Positions 1-10,060 are shown, counted from the first letter of the stretch. The stretch: 64,000 bases of DNA from Geotrypetes seraphini (GCF_902459505.1 NC_047089.1:23826161-23890160); one strand, 5' to 3'. Notes: generated by a model not told the origin, from the letters alone. Numbers and translations: made by a program.

Positions 1-600
1 TTGGAGGAATCGCTTGCATGCTCTGCTGCTGCTGGAGCGGAAGGATGCGTCTTTCAGCTTACACAGAAAGCGTCTCTTCCTTCGAATCTGGAATTCTTAC
101 CTTTTTTCATTATCTCCGAGGACTCGAAGTGACATTTTGAATTCTTTGTAATTCTTTCTGAGGCCCGGGCATGTTCCATCTTTGAGGAGGCACCAGGTGA
201 TCTTTCCTTTCTCTTTCTTCTCTTTTCTTTTCTTATCTCCTTTCCTTCTTCTATTCCTGGGGGAAGTTACTTCTGTTTTGGCAAGGAGTTCTAGTGTCTG
301 TTTTGGAACAGGGGGGGTTTTTGGGGTGGGGGTGGTTTGGGTGGGACAGTGGGATTTGATGACCTGTACCTGATTATTTTCTCCTGTTATTATGGTTTAT
401 TGGTTTGGGGGTTTGACATAGGTTATTTGATAATAAGATATAAAAATTTTGAAGGAATGATGTTGTATGCAGAGCTTGAAGAAGTGGAGCCTTCAGAGTT
501 CTGGCCCTGCGTATTGCAAACTCTTATTGGTGTATGGCATGTCTTCCTCTGTGGGTAAATGCTGTATATGTTTTTTTTTCCTTCAATAAAAACTGTTTGA
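1..600. other. No gene recognised
   Basis: No conserved protein or RNA feature is visible. There is a pyrimidine-rich run at about 200-250 and a G-rich run at about 308-350. Short open frames here are low complexity. Confidence 0.4.
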
Positions 601-608
601 ACATATAT

Positions 609-1430
609 AATGTGACCATACATCCTGTTTTGAACGGGACTGTCCTGTTTTTAGATCGCCTGTCCCGTTGTTCCCACACACAGCTTCGGGACGCTGAAAT
701 GTCCCATTTTTAGAAAGAGCGTCCTGAAGCTGTGCCTGGGGACAATGGGACAGGCGATTGCAGAGCCCGGGATTTCTCCAAGCCAATGCAACAACAGATC
801 AGGCTTGTGCAGCCGCAACTGCACAAGCCTTCCCCCCTCCCCCCCCCCCCCCGACATTAAGTCTGACGTCGGAAAGGAACTTACGGCCAGCCAATCGCTG
901 CCTGGCTGGCTCAGAACTTCCTCTCCGACGTCAGAATTGATGTCGGGGGGGGAGGGGGAGGCTTGTGCAGTCAAGGCTGCACAAGCCTGATCTGTTGCTG
1001 CGGTGGATTGGAGAAATTGTCGGTGGTTTGGGTGGGTGGAAGAGAGAAAGAAAGACAGAAAGAAAGAAAGTGGGGGCAGGGAGATAGAAAGAAAGACAAA
1101 GAAAGGTTGGCATGGAGAGAGAAAGAAAGACAGAAAGAAAGAAAGGGGGCAGGGAGAGAGAGAGAAAGAAAGAAAGAGAAAGAAATGAAAGAAAGGATGC
1201 ACAGTCAGAAGGAAGTGCAATCAGGGACTCATGTAATCACAGACAACAAAGGAAGGACAAATTATTTTATTTTCAATTTAGTGATCAAAATGTGTCAGTT
1301 TTGAGAATTTACATCTGCTGTCTTTATTTTGTACTATATTTAATGGGATCCAGCGGGTCTAGGGAGGAGGGGGAGAGGGGGGAGGGAGGGTCCTGTCCCA
1401 TTTTGAGGCAAAAAATAAATGGTAACGTTG
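609..1430. mobile_element. Fold-back element cluster (non-autonomous DNA transposon?)
   Basis: Two hairpins lie side by side. One is at about 654-765, where a segment starting GATCGCCTGTCCCGTTG returns inverted. The larger is at about 778-1020, where CAGATCAGGCTTGTGCAG returns as CTGCACAAGCCTGATCTG, with an inner inverted pair around GACGTC. The outer sequences near 625-645 and 1390-1405 (GGGAC/GTCCC rich) are weakly complementary and may be the termini. No transposase is present. Family and exact ends are uncertain. Confidence 0.5.
1025..1195 (+). repeat. GA-rich microsatellite (GAAAGAAAGACA type)
   Basis: Imperfect tandem GAAA/GACA units. A similar purine tract occurs inside the insertion at 19411-19701. 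Open frames on either strand here (KER-rich or SFFLSF-rich) follow from the repeat. Confidence 0.8.
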
Positions 1431-1554
1431 GGTATATAGGGCTTTTTAAGCGGGTGTGAATTCATCAAGCAACATTAGGGTTTAACACACCTTAACATGC
1501 GCCAAGGAAATTAGCGAGCATTACTACTACTAAGCATTTCTAAAGCGCAACGTT

Positions 1555-1945
1555 AAATACTAAGGGGGAAATTCTATAAATGATGCCTTAACTTAGCCAG
1601 TAGGCGCCCTACCAGCACCTAAGTTAAGAGGGAAATGCCATTTTAAACGGTATTTAAATAAAAATTCAAAGCACCTACCAGTGCCTAAACAAATGGCGCT
1701 GGAATCGCGCCTCCTGATGCCTAATGCCACTGTAGGCGTGGCTAATGCCGGAAGTGGCGTTTGGCACCAGTAAGCACCGCCGGAGGCATAATTCCCATGA
1801 AAGGTAGGCACCGGAAATATAGGCCTGGAAAACCCTGGCCTATATTTCTGGTGCCTATCTTTGCCGGAGGCGCGATTCTCTAAATGGTGCCGTCGCATGA
1901 TTGACACCCAGGCGGCAGCTGCTTTTAAGGCCATTTAGAGAATTC
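1555..1945. mobile_element. Fold-back MITE-like element
   Basis: A left end reading AATTCTATAAATGATGCC and a right end reading GGCCATTTAGAGAATTC are inverted relatives. The interior holds several inverted pairs, including ATATAGGCCTGG...CCTGGCCTATAT. No coding capacity. A partial relative may lie at about 19855-19990. The superfamily is not determined. Confidence 0.55.
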
Positions 1946-2181
1946 AGCAGTAAAAGCCTATAGGTATAAAATGGGATTTAGAATTTTGTGCACACTAATT
2001 CCCTTAGCGGTCCTTTTATTTATTTTTATAAAATCTTTATTCGTTTTAAAACTTACAATAAGTGTGACAGTGAGTTAAAACATTTTAACATTAGATAGAA
2101 CACTTAATAATCAGCAATAATCCAAATCATATAACTTATCTCCCTCCCTCCCCCACCCTTCCATAGCAAATATAAAACATA

Positions 2182-2375
2182 AACATAGAAACATAGAAAT
2201 AGACGGCAGATAAGGGTCCATGGCCCATCTAGTCTGCCCACCCTAATGTCCCTCCCCTACCTTTGCCCTGTGAATAGATCCCATGTGCCGATCCCATTTG
2301 GCCTTAAAATCAGGCACGCTGCTGGCCTCAATCACCTGTAGTGGAAGACTATTCCAGCGATCAACCACATATGTA
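2182..2375 (-). mobile_element. CR1-type LINE 3' end
   Basis: The sequence ACATAGAAATAGACGGCAGATAA followed by CCATCTAGTCTGCCCA is the conserved 3' terminus shared by many copies in this window, here antisense. It lies inside the L1 fragment and is heavily 5'-truncated, as is usual for CR1. Confidence 0.75.
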
Positions 2376-3085
2376 TCATATGATAAAATTTCCCCCTATC
2401 ATTCTTATATTGTTAAATAATAAACTAAAAATTACCTCCCTCCCCAGTATTGAACTTGTAAATTTAAGGGAAAAATGATATCTATTCAGTACAATATTTT
2501 GTTAACGGCTCCCATACATCTTGAAACTTCCTTAAATACCCCTTCTGTATAGATAGTTCTCTTTCCATTATATATATATATATGGCATCACGAGTTCCAC
2601 CAAAAATTATGGTTCAATCTAGTCCAGTTTTTCCAATTACATATAATTTGTTGTATGGCGACCCCTGTCATAATAAGTAAAAGCCTGTTATTATTTGAAG
2701 ATATCTGACTCTTTGCCTTCATTGACATGCCAAATAATATAGTATCATAGGTCAATGCCACTGGGTTTTCTAATAAATAATTAATTTGGTCCCAAATTGA
2801 TTTCCAAAAAGCCATAATAAATGGACAATAGAACAATAAATGATCTAAAGTCCCTGCTTCAAGATGAGAATGGCAACATCTATTAGACTTAGAGCGATCT
2901 AACTTTTGTAACCAAACAGGGGTCCATAATGCTCTATGTAACAGAAAAAAAAAAGTTTATCTCATACATGCTGACACTGTACATCTCATCTTCCAAGTCC
3001 AAATTCGTGTCCGTTGAGATGCAGAAATTTGATGCTTAATCTCAATACTCCAAATGTCTCTCAGACCGGTTTTTGGTTTCTTTTT

Positions 3086-3213
3086 TTTTTTTTTTAAGTT
3101 CAGTATGTTTTATTGAAAATTTTTTGTAACATAACATAAGAATAAAACAATACTAATACAGAACAAGAGATCCTGACAATAAAGCTTTTGTTGGTATTCA
3201 ATAAATGCACAAG
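3086..3213 (-). mobile_element. Short L1 3' tail insertion with 12-bp TSD
   Basis: A poly-T start (the antisense poly-A tail) followed by AAGTTCAGTATGTTTTATTG is inserted in the older L1 fragment. The 12-bp sequence TGGTTTCTTTTT flanks it at 3074-3085 and 3214-3225. Only about 120 bp of the 3' end was copied. Confidence 0.7.
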
Positions 3214-3340
3214 TGGTTTCTTTTTAATAAATCCAGTTAACAATTTATACCACCGATACACTGATATTGTATGTTAATTGTGAGGTGAGAGTTTTTTAAA
3301 AAAATGTTTTTAGGAGGGAACGTGTCTTGAGCAGGGAATG

Positions 3341-3706
3341 CACTATTCAGTCTCGTGCTGGATAATGTTTATTTAATAAACCGGCCTCAGACCCACCACT
3401 CCACCGCCTAGCAAAAACTTTAAGTGGGAAGAATTACATGGCTCTTCATCATTGGCCCCAGCATTTTTTCTATTAATTCAAATATACTTTCAATAAATTA
3501 ATTTAAGATACATTCAATAAATATATATCATTCACTGAAATTTCAAATAGACTTTGATTTTAACTTTGCCATAATTAGTTTTTCACTTATCTTGTGCGTA
3601 ACCCGGGAGGGAATGACCCGACATGTTTCGCTAGAGCGCTTTATCAAGGGTCCCCCTAGAAAAGAAGAAACAGTCAATACTATTCATTAACTCCTAACTT
3701 ATTTTT
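3341..3706 (-). mobile_element. Penelope-like terminal element, inserted with 14-bp TSD
   Basis: The 14-bp sequence TTGAGCAGGGAATG occurs at 3327-3340 and 3707-3720 and brackets this segment. The interior shares CCCACCACTCCACCGC and CTTCATCATTGGC with the element at 42752-43163, and in weaker form with the DNA 3' of the GIY-YIG frame at 6965-7279. That link supports Penelope-like identity. A hammerhead-like motif is at 3612-3657. No coding sequence remains. Confidence 0.65.
3612..3657 (-). ncRNA. Hammerhead-ribozyme-like motif (degenerate)
   Basis: Read on the minus strand: stem I GACCC, core-like TTGATAA, short stem II (GC...GC), GAAA, the palindrome ACATGT in the place of helix III, then C and stem I partner GGGTC. 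Stem I is fully complementary (5 bp). The core differs from CTGANGA at two positions, so activity is doubtful. A very short, palindromic helix III is the type expected to act as a dimer. Confidence 0.45.
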
Positions 3707-3720
3707 TTGAGCAGGGAATG

Positions 3721-4244
3721 GGCATGGAAGCATTATTCCAGCTGGAACATTTGCATGTGATAACTGGATAACTCAGACATATCATGGGAGCACTTAATGT
3801 CTCTTTAATAGAAGATGGTAAGTGCTTCCACAATAATATTTTAGCAGATCTTGCATGCTAATGGAAAAATTAGCATGAGACTTGCAAAAAGACAAAAGGT
3901 AAAAAAAAAGGGCCTTTTTTAGGGATGTGTTAGAAATGGGATTATAGCATAGCAAAGTCAAGTTTCAAGTTTTATTGGGATTTGTTATCTACGCAATATC
4001 ATATATTTCAATGCGTATAACAATTGTTTTTAAAATAACAATTAACAAATTGGGGAGGACAAAACAAGATAATATAGACAAATTTTGGCATTCTATTGCA
4101 AACTGGTACAAAAGGCAAAAGGGGTGAACTACAAATTTTTTAAGAAAGGAAACAGAAACATTTAAGGAAAAAAAAACATATATGGAGGGGTCATGGAAAA
4201 CATATATGGTAGGATCTCAAAACATGCTAGACCCATTTCTTATC
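3721..4244 (-). mobile_element. Older repeat debris with an L2-like LINE 3' end
   Basis: At about 3960-4140 the sequence TTTTATTGGGATTTGTTATC and what follows looks like the antisense 3' end of the L2-like LINEs seen elsewhere (5915, 10061, 44975). The rest resumes the host sequence of the Penelope insertion and holds a short hairpin (TGCATGCTAATG...TTAGCATG) near 3853. No gene. Confidence 0.4.
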
Positions 4245-4408
4245 TCCCTTTTACGAAGCAGCGTTGGGCTTTTTTTTTTTTTTTTTAAATCACTGGCCGC
4301 GGTGGTATTAACTCCGATGCTCATAAAACCCCTATGAGCGTCAGAGCTATTGCCGCCACAGCCGGCAATAAATAAACCTAACACAGCTTCGTAAAAGGGG
4401 GGGAGTTA
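4245..4408. mobile_element. Harbinger-like hairpin MITE
   Basis: CCCTTTTACGAAGCAGCG at the left returns as CTTCGTAAAAGGG at the right. The arms continue inward with GC-rich sequence around TTATTGCCGGC. It is a divergent member of the CTCCTTTTACTAAGG family (see 10938, 53385 and 57817). No transposase. Confidence 0.6.
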
Positions 4409-5369
4409 GTTTTATTAAAAGGATCCCTATATTTCTTGCATTTCACTGCAAAAAAAAAGATTTATTTTTTTTTTAAAGTACTAACAGATCAGTAATATTC
4501 ATGTGAAAATCATTCAGTGGACAAAATGTTGAACTTGACCGATGAGGTCCAGGGCGATGCCACCAGTCATGTGCTGTAAATCAGATGGTGTAGCGTTCAG
4601 TCACACAGCCGAAGACCCGAGGGCACAGATTGCTACGGTAACTGGCGTGCAGCAAGATCTCTGCAAGATTCAGCACCGTACAGAAAAAGAAAAAAAAAAG
4701 ATATCAGCTCAGCAGAAATTCATAAGCATATGGATTGATTTCTTAAACTTTAATTACATTCCATACCAGGAGTGACATTAATTGTACAGTGACAACCTGC
4801 ACAGTGCTAGACAAGAGCATGTACTTGATTACGAAGAGCCCGCTTCCATGAATTTATCACTTCAGGCTCTTTTCGGCAGTAACTATTGACTACTTAAGCA
4901 AACTTAATGATACTTGAAGGGACGATGGGAATGAGAGCTGGGAAAATGGAAATGGCTGACGTTTCTGTGCAGTTTGTACATTGAGACTTGTCGAGGTTGT
5001 GATACCTTTCAGAGGACCAATAAGAAAGATGCTGCAGAGCACAAGCCAGAGTCATAATTTGATTTAATAATAATAATGATTTTTAGAAGAAAGAGTAACA
5101 CCCTTCCTTTTTCACCATATGGTCGACGTAATTGGTTCACAATCACTTAGAAACCAAATTTGAGTAAATACCATTGAAACAAATAAAAAGCAATCCTAGC
5201 AAAGGGATTTAAGACGCCACCTGTCTAGTTGTAGCAATGTTCCCAAAAAAGGGGGGAAGCACTCTTACTTCAAGAGTTGCTTTAAAACTAGAATTTTACT
5301 GGAAAACTTGAAAACGTTCGACACGAACTTGGTTATGGGTTGCATTCAGTTGGTTACTTCTCCTTAATC
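4409..5369. other. No gene or repeat assigned
   Basis: Apparently ordinary intergenic DNA with short A-rich runs. The open frame at 4542-4775 has no recognisable domain. The segment around 4960-5050 looks repeat-like but I cannot name it. Confidence 0.35.
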
Positions 5370-5377
5370 GTCTATAG

Positions 5378-5830
5378 CAGTGTTCTTCAACCACCGGTCC
5401 ATGGACTAGTGCCGGTCCACAGAAATTTCCTGCCGGTCCACAGGGCCAGCACGTTCATCAGGCCCAAAACAGTGTTCTTCAACTGCCGGTCCACGGTGCG
5501 ATCGATGCGGTGTTATCTTTGAGCCAGCTCCCTCTTCCTAACTGATTCAGTGCACAAAGCCATGGGCCAGGATGCTCCTACGGGCATCCTGCGCCTGAAC
5601 CGGAAGCCTTTTCTCTTACATTGCAACATCAGAGGGAAGGCTTCCAGATGAGACACAGGACATGCAAGGTGCAATTAGTACTATTATAGGGGCGGGGTCT
5701 GGGGTGGAGATTGGGTAGAGATGGGCGGGGTCTGGCCCATGACTTAGCCCAGTGTTCTTTAATCGCCGGTCCACAGAATAATTCTTTTATTTCTGCCGGT
5801 CCATAGGTGTAAAAAGGTTGAAAAACACTG
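5378..5830. mobile_element. hAT non-autonomous element, TSD GTCTATAG
   Basis: The ends CAGTGTTCTTCAACCACCGG and GGTTGAAAAACACTG are terminal inverted repeats, flanked by a perfect 8-bp duplication GTCTATAG at 5370-5377 and 5831-5838. An 8-bp TSD with CAGTG ends is typical of hAT. The motif CCGGTCCAC recurs inside. No transposase. Confidence 0.85.
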
Positions 5831-5914
5831 GTCTATAGGTTCTGGAATACTGAACGCAAACATATTATTCAGTCTATTTTAAATGTAATATAGTAAAGTA
5901 AATGACAGCAGATA

Positions 5915-6165
5915 AATACTAATAATAATAACTTTATTTTTGTATGCCGCAGTACCACAACAGTTCAGAGCGGTTTACAGAGGAAGAGACTGTACACAGA
6001 CAGTGATATTACATACAAGACATTCAGATTAGCTTAGCAAGTCGAGAGTAGTCAGGTATATCCGGAGGCATATCAGAGATACAAGGCAGGGAGGGAGTCA
6101 GAGAAATTTATCAAAGAGATAGGTTTTAATTGGATTTCCTGAAGGTTTGATAAGAGGATGCATTT
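5915..6165 (-). mobile_element. L2-like LINE 3' end
   Basis: AATAATAATAACTTTATTTT followed by GTATGCCGCAGTACC and GCGGTTTACA is the antisense 3' end of the L2-like family. Its C-terminal coding part is clearer at 10480-10926 and 45346-45774. Confidence 0.6.
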
Positions 6166-6169
6166 GGAA

Positions 6170-6680
6170 TGAGGATGGTCCATCCAGTCAACCCAACCAT
6201 GCTCCATAAATTAATCATTTAATTTAAATGGTCCTTCTACTTCAATATTTCTGGGCCAGAAACCCAGAGCCCTGTCCGGTAGTGTGCTTAGATTCTATCT
6301 ACCGGAGTCTCCGTCAAAGCTCACTCCAGCCCATCTTAACCCAGCTATCGAAGCCCTCCCCAGCTCATCCTCAGCTGAACGTCTGCCCAGTACTGGCCTT
6401 AGTTCCTTCAATATATACCCATTATTTTCTGATTAGAGATCCTCTGTGTTCATCCCACACTTTGCTTGAACTCTCCCACCACTTCCCTCGAGAGCGCATT
6501 CCACGCATCAACCACCCTCTCCGTAAAGAAGAATTTTCCTAACATTACTCTTGAGTCAACCTCAAATTATGTCCTCTGGTTTTTACCATTTTCCTTTACC
6601 TGGAAAAGATTTTGTTCTACGTTAATAGCTTTCAAGTATTTGAACGTCTGAATGACATCTCCCCTGTCCCTCTAGACGGG
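6170..6680 (-). mobile_element. CR1-type LINE 3' part (broken)
   Basis: The minus strand reads as the CR1 C-terminal region: complements of CGCATTCCACGCATCAACCA and of CTCCGTAAAGAAGAA give the FF.E.V..W-type motif, and the 3' end gives the CCATCCAGT...CCAACC terminus. Several frames are needed to follow it, so it is decayed. Confidence 0.65.
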
Positions 6681-6964
6681 GCCTGAGACGGCAGTAGGAG
6701 GTGCCAGCAGGGAAGAGGGCCGGAGAGGAGAGGCACTGGCGCCAGCCGATTACCTACAGCAGTGTTTCCCAACTACTTCAAGCTAAGTACCCCCTAAGTC
6801 TAACAAATATCAACTGAGTACCCCAACCACAGACCTCCCTAGGCCCACCCAAGTTGTGTCCCAGATTCCCATCCCCTTTACTAATTGTAATGCAATTTTT
6901 TCCATTCATTTTTCATATACACAGCAGATGTAACATTCTCAAAACATTCTCAAAACATTCTCAA

Positions 6965-7279
6965 AATAATATTATTGTATGCCCCTGCAATCTTGTATAT
7001 GTAGGACGCACCAAAAGAACCATCAGTGTGCGTCTGAACGAACATAAATCCCGTATCACCACAGGGGCAATACAAGCCCCAATAGTTCAACATTGGTTAG
7101 ATAAGGGTCACGAGATCCAACATATTAAATGGAGGGTTATTGAGCATATATCTGAACAACAAATGGAAGGGGACTGGGAGGCTAGACTAAATTACATTGA
7201 ACAACGGTGGATTTACCGCCTTAACACAGTGGTCCCTTATGGACTGAATAACGAGTTGGAGTGGGCTTCTCTAATATGA
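6965..7279 (+). CDS. GIY-YIG endonuclease domain of a Penelope-like element (partial)
   Basis: The frame opens upstream at 6854, but its first ~37 codons are hAT DNA. From about 6965 it encodes NNIIVCPCNLVYVGRT, then RLNEHKS, and ends with PYGLNNELEW. This is the GIY-YIG nuclease arrangement found at the C terminus of Penelope-like (Neptune-type) reverse transcriptases, where it nicks target DNA for retrotransposition. The reverse transcriptase portion is absent because the copy is 5'-truncated. Stop at 7277-7279. It is a transposon relic, not a host gene. Confidence 0.75.
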   Translation, partial: NNIIVCPCNLVYVGRTKRTISVRLNEHKSRITTGAIQAPIVQHWLDKGHEIQHIKWRVIEHISEQQMEGDWEARLNYIEQRWIYRLNTVVPYGLNNELEWASLI

Positions 7280-7950
7280 GATGTTTATGGGGGTTCCGAA
7301 TGTTATCCTTTATAAAAGAATATAATATATATAGAAAAAATAACTGGGTATAGAGTTATTGTAAAAAAACTTTTGACGTCAACCCCTGACGTCCCTGATT
7401 TCTTGGGACGTTAACGTACATGTCTGGGTGACGTATAAATAGGTTTACTAAGAGCGTGACCGCCATTTCGTCGGAGACGCGATGGTGGAAACATAATAGT
7501 TGAGAACGGTAAGAGAGTTTGGTTAGTATTTTATTCTGTATTATTCATATGCTTTATGGTAGTTGTGACACTTAGTTTTATTTCTATCTAGGGAGAGGGT
7601 GCCTTGACAAAGCCCTTAAGTAATATGGGCGAAACATGTTAGTGACGGATGTTTCTACCCTCCCGGCTAGCGTCAAAACTCTAAGCTAAGTACCTTTAGC
7701 ATTCACATATTTAAAACGTATTTTCTATAAAATTAAGAGTAAATAAGTGGTCCAATGACGAATAGGAGCATAAAGCCTCGCACAATGAAAAAACTTTGAG
7801 TGTGTGGTGGCCCGCTGAGGACCTAAAAATTGAATAAGTAATCTCTTTGAATGAGGTGTGGTAAGACAGTGGAATAATTTTTCACTGTTGCAGGATTTTG
7901 TTGCGGAAGACCCTCTATTCTAGAATTTCTACTAAAGTGCCTGGTGCTTC
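6966..7950 (+). mobile_element. Penelope-like retroelement, 5'-truncated
   Basis: It contains the GIY-YIG frame, then about 300 bp of non-coding DNA, then a hammerhead-like motif (7600-7650) and a 3' region. It is bounded on the right by ACATTCTCAAAAC (7951-7963) and on the left by three 11-bp ACATTCTCAAA units (6933-6965), so the target duplication was tripled. The 3' part shares sequence, reverse-complemented, with 3341-3706, which ties those small copies to this family. Confidence 0.7.
7600..7650 (+). ncRNA. Hammerhead-ribozyme-like motif (degenerate), in cis with GIY-YIG frame
   Basis: TTGACAA is followed by stem II GCCC...GGGC, then GAAA and the palindromic ACATGT. Helix II and the GAAA block fit, but stem I partners are poor and the first core block is altered. 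It lies about 320 bp downstream of the endonuclease frame, where Penelope-like elements are known to carry hammerheads. Confidence 0.4.
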
Positions 7951-8257
7951 ACATTCTCAAAACTGACACATTCCAATCACTATATTGAAAATAAATTCAT
8001 TTTACCTACCGGCAATCCTCTGCAGGCTGCTGTAATTAGCTTTAAAGGTGAGACCGGGAGGCCAGGGGGGGAACTGTAGGACGCTAGAGAGAAGGGGGAA
8101 ACATGCAGGCCTTCGGCGAATCGGGCAGCGCTGGCGCCATACTGCATGGGGAAGTCAGCTGGCAGGCGCCTCTCTTCCTCCTCAGTGTGCCGTCACATTT
8201 GAAATCTCAGGAGACACACTAGTGTGTCCCGGCACACAATTTGAGATGCACTGCTCT

Positions 8258-8530
8258 AGCCTCTCCTCATATGTCTTCTGGTGCAAATCTCCTATCATTT
8301 TCGTTGCTTTCCTCTGGACCGCTTCAAGTCTTCTTATGTACTTTGCCAGATACGGTCTCCAAAACTGAACACAGCGCTCCAAGTGGGGCCTCACCAACAA
8401 CCTGTACAGGGGCATCAACACCTTCTTTCTTCTACTGGCCTCTACGCCTCTCTCTACACAGCCTAGCATCCTTCTGGCAACAGCCACCGACTTGTCACAC
8501 TGTTTCTCTGCCTTTAGATCTTCGGACACT
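8258..8530 (-). mobile_element. CR1-type LINE fragment
   Basis: The minus strand encodes LVRPHLERCVQFWRPYLAK and VQRKATKMIGDL, the region just after the reverse transcriptase domain in CR1. It is a different subfamily from the copies at 13983 and 47098. Confidence 0.7.
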
Positions 8531-8719
8531 ATAATATGCTGGTTTCCTTCTGACTTCCTGCCACTCAGCTTGTTTGCTCAGCGGCTCCACAATCCCATCC
8601 TGTCTGGCTGCAGCCTGCCCCAACCTAGAGAATGACACTGGGACAAATATATCCCTGTCTCCACAAGAACTCAATTTCCCTGCGAGTTTTGTCACTGTCC
8701 CTGCCCCATTCCTGTAAGC

Positions 8720-9095
8720 CAGGGGTGTCAAACTGAATCGCATAAAGAGCAGAAATCTAAAATACAGGCCAAATTTTATATTAAGGTAGTCTTAGTAGAA
8801 GTATAGATCCTTCCTCACCCTGAGACACCATATCACACCCATTCTCGTGCATTAATCATGTTCTAAAAACAACAATAAGCACGGTCAGGAACTTGTGTGG
8901 AGCGCCCTAGTTTTGGACTGGGACTGGGTCCTTCTGCCTACAAATGGGTACTGAGGCAGCATTGTGAAGTGCTTGGAGAGCTGCTGGGACTGGGGCTGCA
9001 CGGTCAGGCGCTTGGATGCGGCATAATCACGCGGGCCACATAAAGCAGCCAGGCGGGCCGGATTCACCCCACAGGCCTCGTGTTTGACATGTGTG
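8720..9095. mobile_element. hAT non-autonomous element, TSD CTGTAAGC
   Basis: Starts CAGGGGTGTCAAACTG and ends CGTGTTTGACATGTGTG, with a perfect 8-bp duplication CTGTAAGC at 8712-8719 and 9096-9103. It interrupts the fold-back element that carries the satellite. Confidence 0.8.
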
Positions 9096-9112
9096 CTGTA
9101 AGCTCTGCTTTA

Positions 9113-10020
9113 ACCGCACAAGCCTCGGACACTTACGACTTTAACGTGTTTGAGGCTGGTGCAGATGAGGACAGAGCTTAGGCATTGGTGGAATGAGGCA
9201 TTATGACATCACAATCGGAGCTCTAGAGTCTAAAATGTTGCTTCTTATGATTTTAAAGTGTTTGAGGCTTGTGCAGATGAGGACAGAGCTTAGGCATTGG
9301 TGGAATGAGGCATTATGACATCACAATCTCAGCTCTAGAATGTTGCTTCTTATGATTTTAAAGTGTTTGAGGCTTGTGCAGATGAGGACAGAGCTTAGGC
9401 ATTGGTGGAATGAGGCATTATGATGTCACAGTCTGAGCTCTAGAATGTTGCTACTTGTGATTTTAAAGTGAGGCTTGTGCAGAAGAGGATGGAGCTTAGG
9501 CATTGGTGGAATGAGGCATTATGACATCACAATCTGAGCTCTAGAATGTTGCTACTTGTGATTTTAAAGTGTTTGAGGCTTGTGCAGATGAGGACGGAGC
9601 TTAGGCATTGGTGGAATGAGGCATTATGACATCACAACCTGAGCTTTAGAATGTTGCTACTTGTGATTTTAAAGTGTTTGAGGCTTGTGCAGATGAGGAC
9701 GGAGCTTAGGCATTGGTAGAATGAGGCATTATGACATCACAATCTGAGCTTTAGAATGTTGCTACTTGTGATTTTAAAGTGTTTGAGGCTTGTGCAGATG
9801 AGGACAGAGCTTAGGCATTGGTGGAATGAGGCATTATGACATCACAATCTGAGCTCTAGAATGTTACTACTTAGGATTTTAAAGTGTTTGAGGCTTGTGC
9901 AGATGAGGACAGAGCTTAGGCATTGGTGGAATGAGACATTATGACATCACAATCTGAGTTCTAGAATATTGCTTCTTATGATTTTAATTTAAAGTGTTTG
10001 AGGCTTGTGCAGATGAGTTC
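9113..10020 (+). repeat. Tandem repeat, ~105-bp unit, about eight copies
   Basis: Units contain GAGGCTTGTGCAGATGAGGA, CTTAGGCATTGGTGGAATGA and GACATCACAATCTGAGCTC. The phrase GGCATTGG starts at about 9181, 9291, 9398, 9499, 9604, 9709, 9814 and 9919. Units are very similar, so amplification or homogenisation is fairly recent. Single or double units occur at 23180-23240, 40600-40700 and 50040-50215. Confidence 0.9.
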
Positions 10021-10060
10021 AAAGTTTGCAGGAGAGGGGCAGGGACAGGAAAAGAACTCT

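Larger units (their letters stand above)
2030..3340 (-). mobile_element. L1-clade LINE, 3' part of ORF2 and 3' UTR (fragment)
   Basis: On the minus strand 2588-2836 encodes FYCPFIMAFWKSIWDQIN...TGVAIQQ-type sequence, ending in NWKNWTRLN. This resembles the C-terminal end of L1 ORF2, and a sister copy is on the plus strand at 31282-31480. The 3' UTR side carries a C-rich tract at 2140-2160, the complement of the G-rich tract in other copies here. It is interrupted by a CR1 end (about 2182-2375) and a short L1 tail (3086-3213). It is 5'-truncated and not functional. Confidence 0.65.
6763..8252. mobile_element. hAT element host sequence, interrupted by a Penelope-like element
   Basis: The left end CAGTGTTTCCCAACTACTTC is hAT-like. 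The sequence is split at 6933-6965 by a Penelope insertion and resumes at about 7951 with ACATTCTCAAAACTGACACA. The right limit near 8252 (GATGCACTG) is uncertain because the expected 8-bp duplication was not found, so the last 100 bp may be another hAT copy. Confidence 0.5.
8627..10060. mobile_element. Fold-back element carrying an expanded internal satellite
   Basis: The left end AGAGAATGACACTGGGACAA and the sub-terminal GAGTTTTGTC...CCCTGCCCCATTCCTG match the elements at 40526-40800 and 49948-50354, which have the inverted right end. Here a hAT (8720-9095) is inserted near the left end, the internal unit is amplified about eight-fold (9113-10020), and the right end stops at GGGACAGGAAAAGAACT, next to an L2-like LINE. 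Confidence 0.6.

Noticed and set aside
6854-6964. N-terminal 37 residues of the GIY-YIG frame as part of the protein
   Set aside because: This DNA is hAT sequence upstream of the Penelope-like insertion point; the Met is fortuitous.
9113-10020. Regular repeat spacing suggestive of a CRISPR array
   Set aside because: The whole ~105-bp unit repeats; there are no unique spacers, and the context is a eukaryotic transposon.
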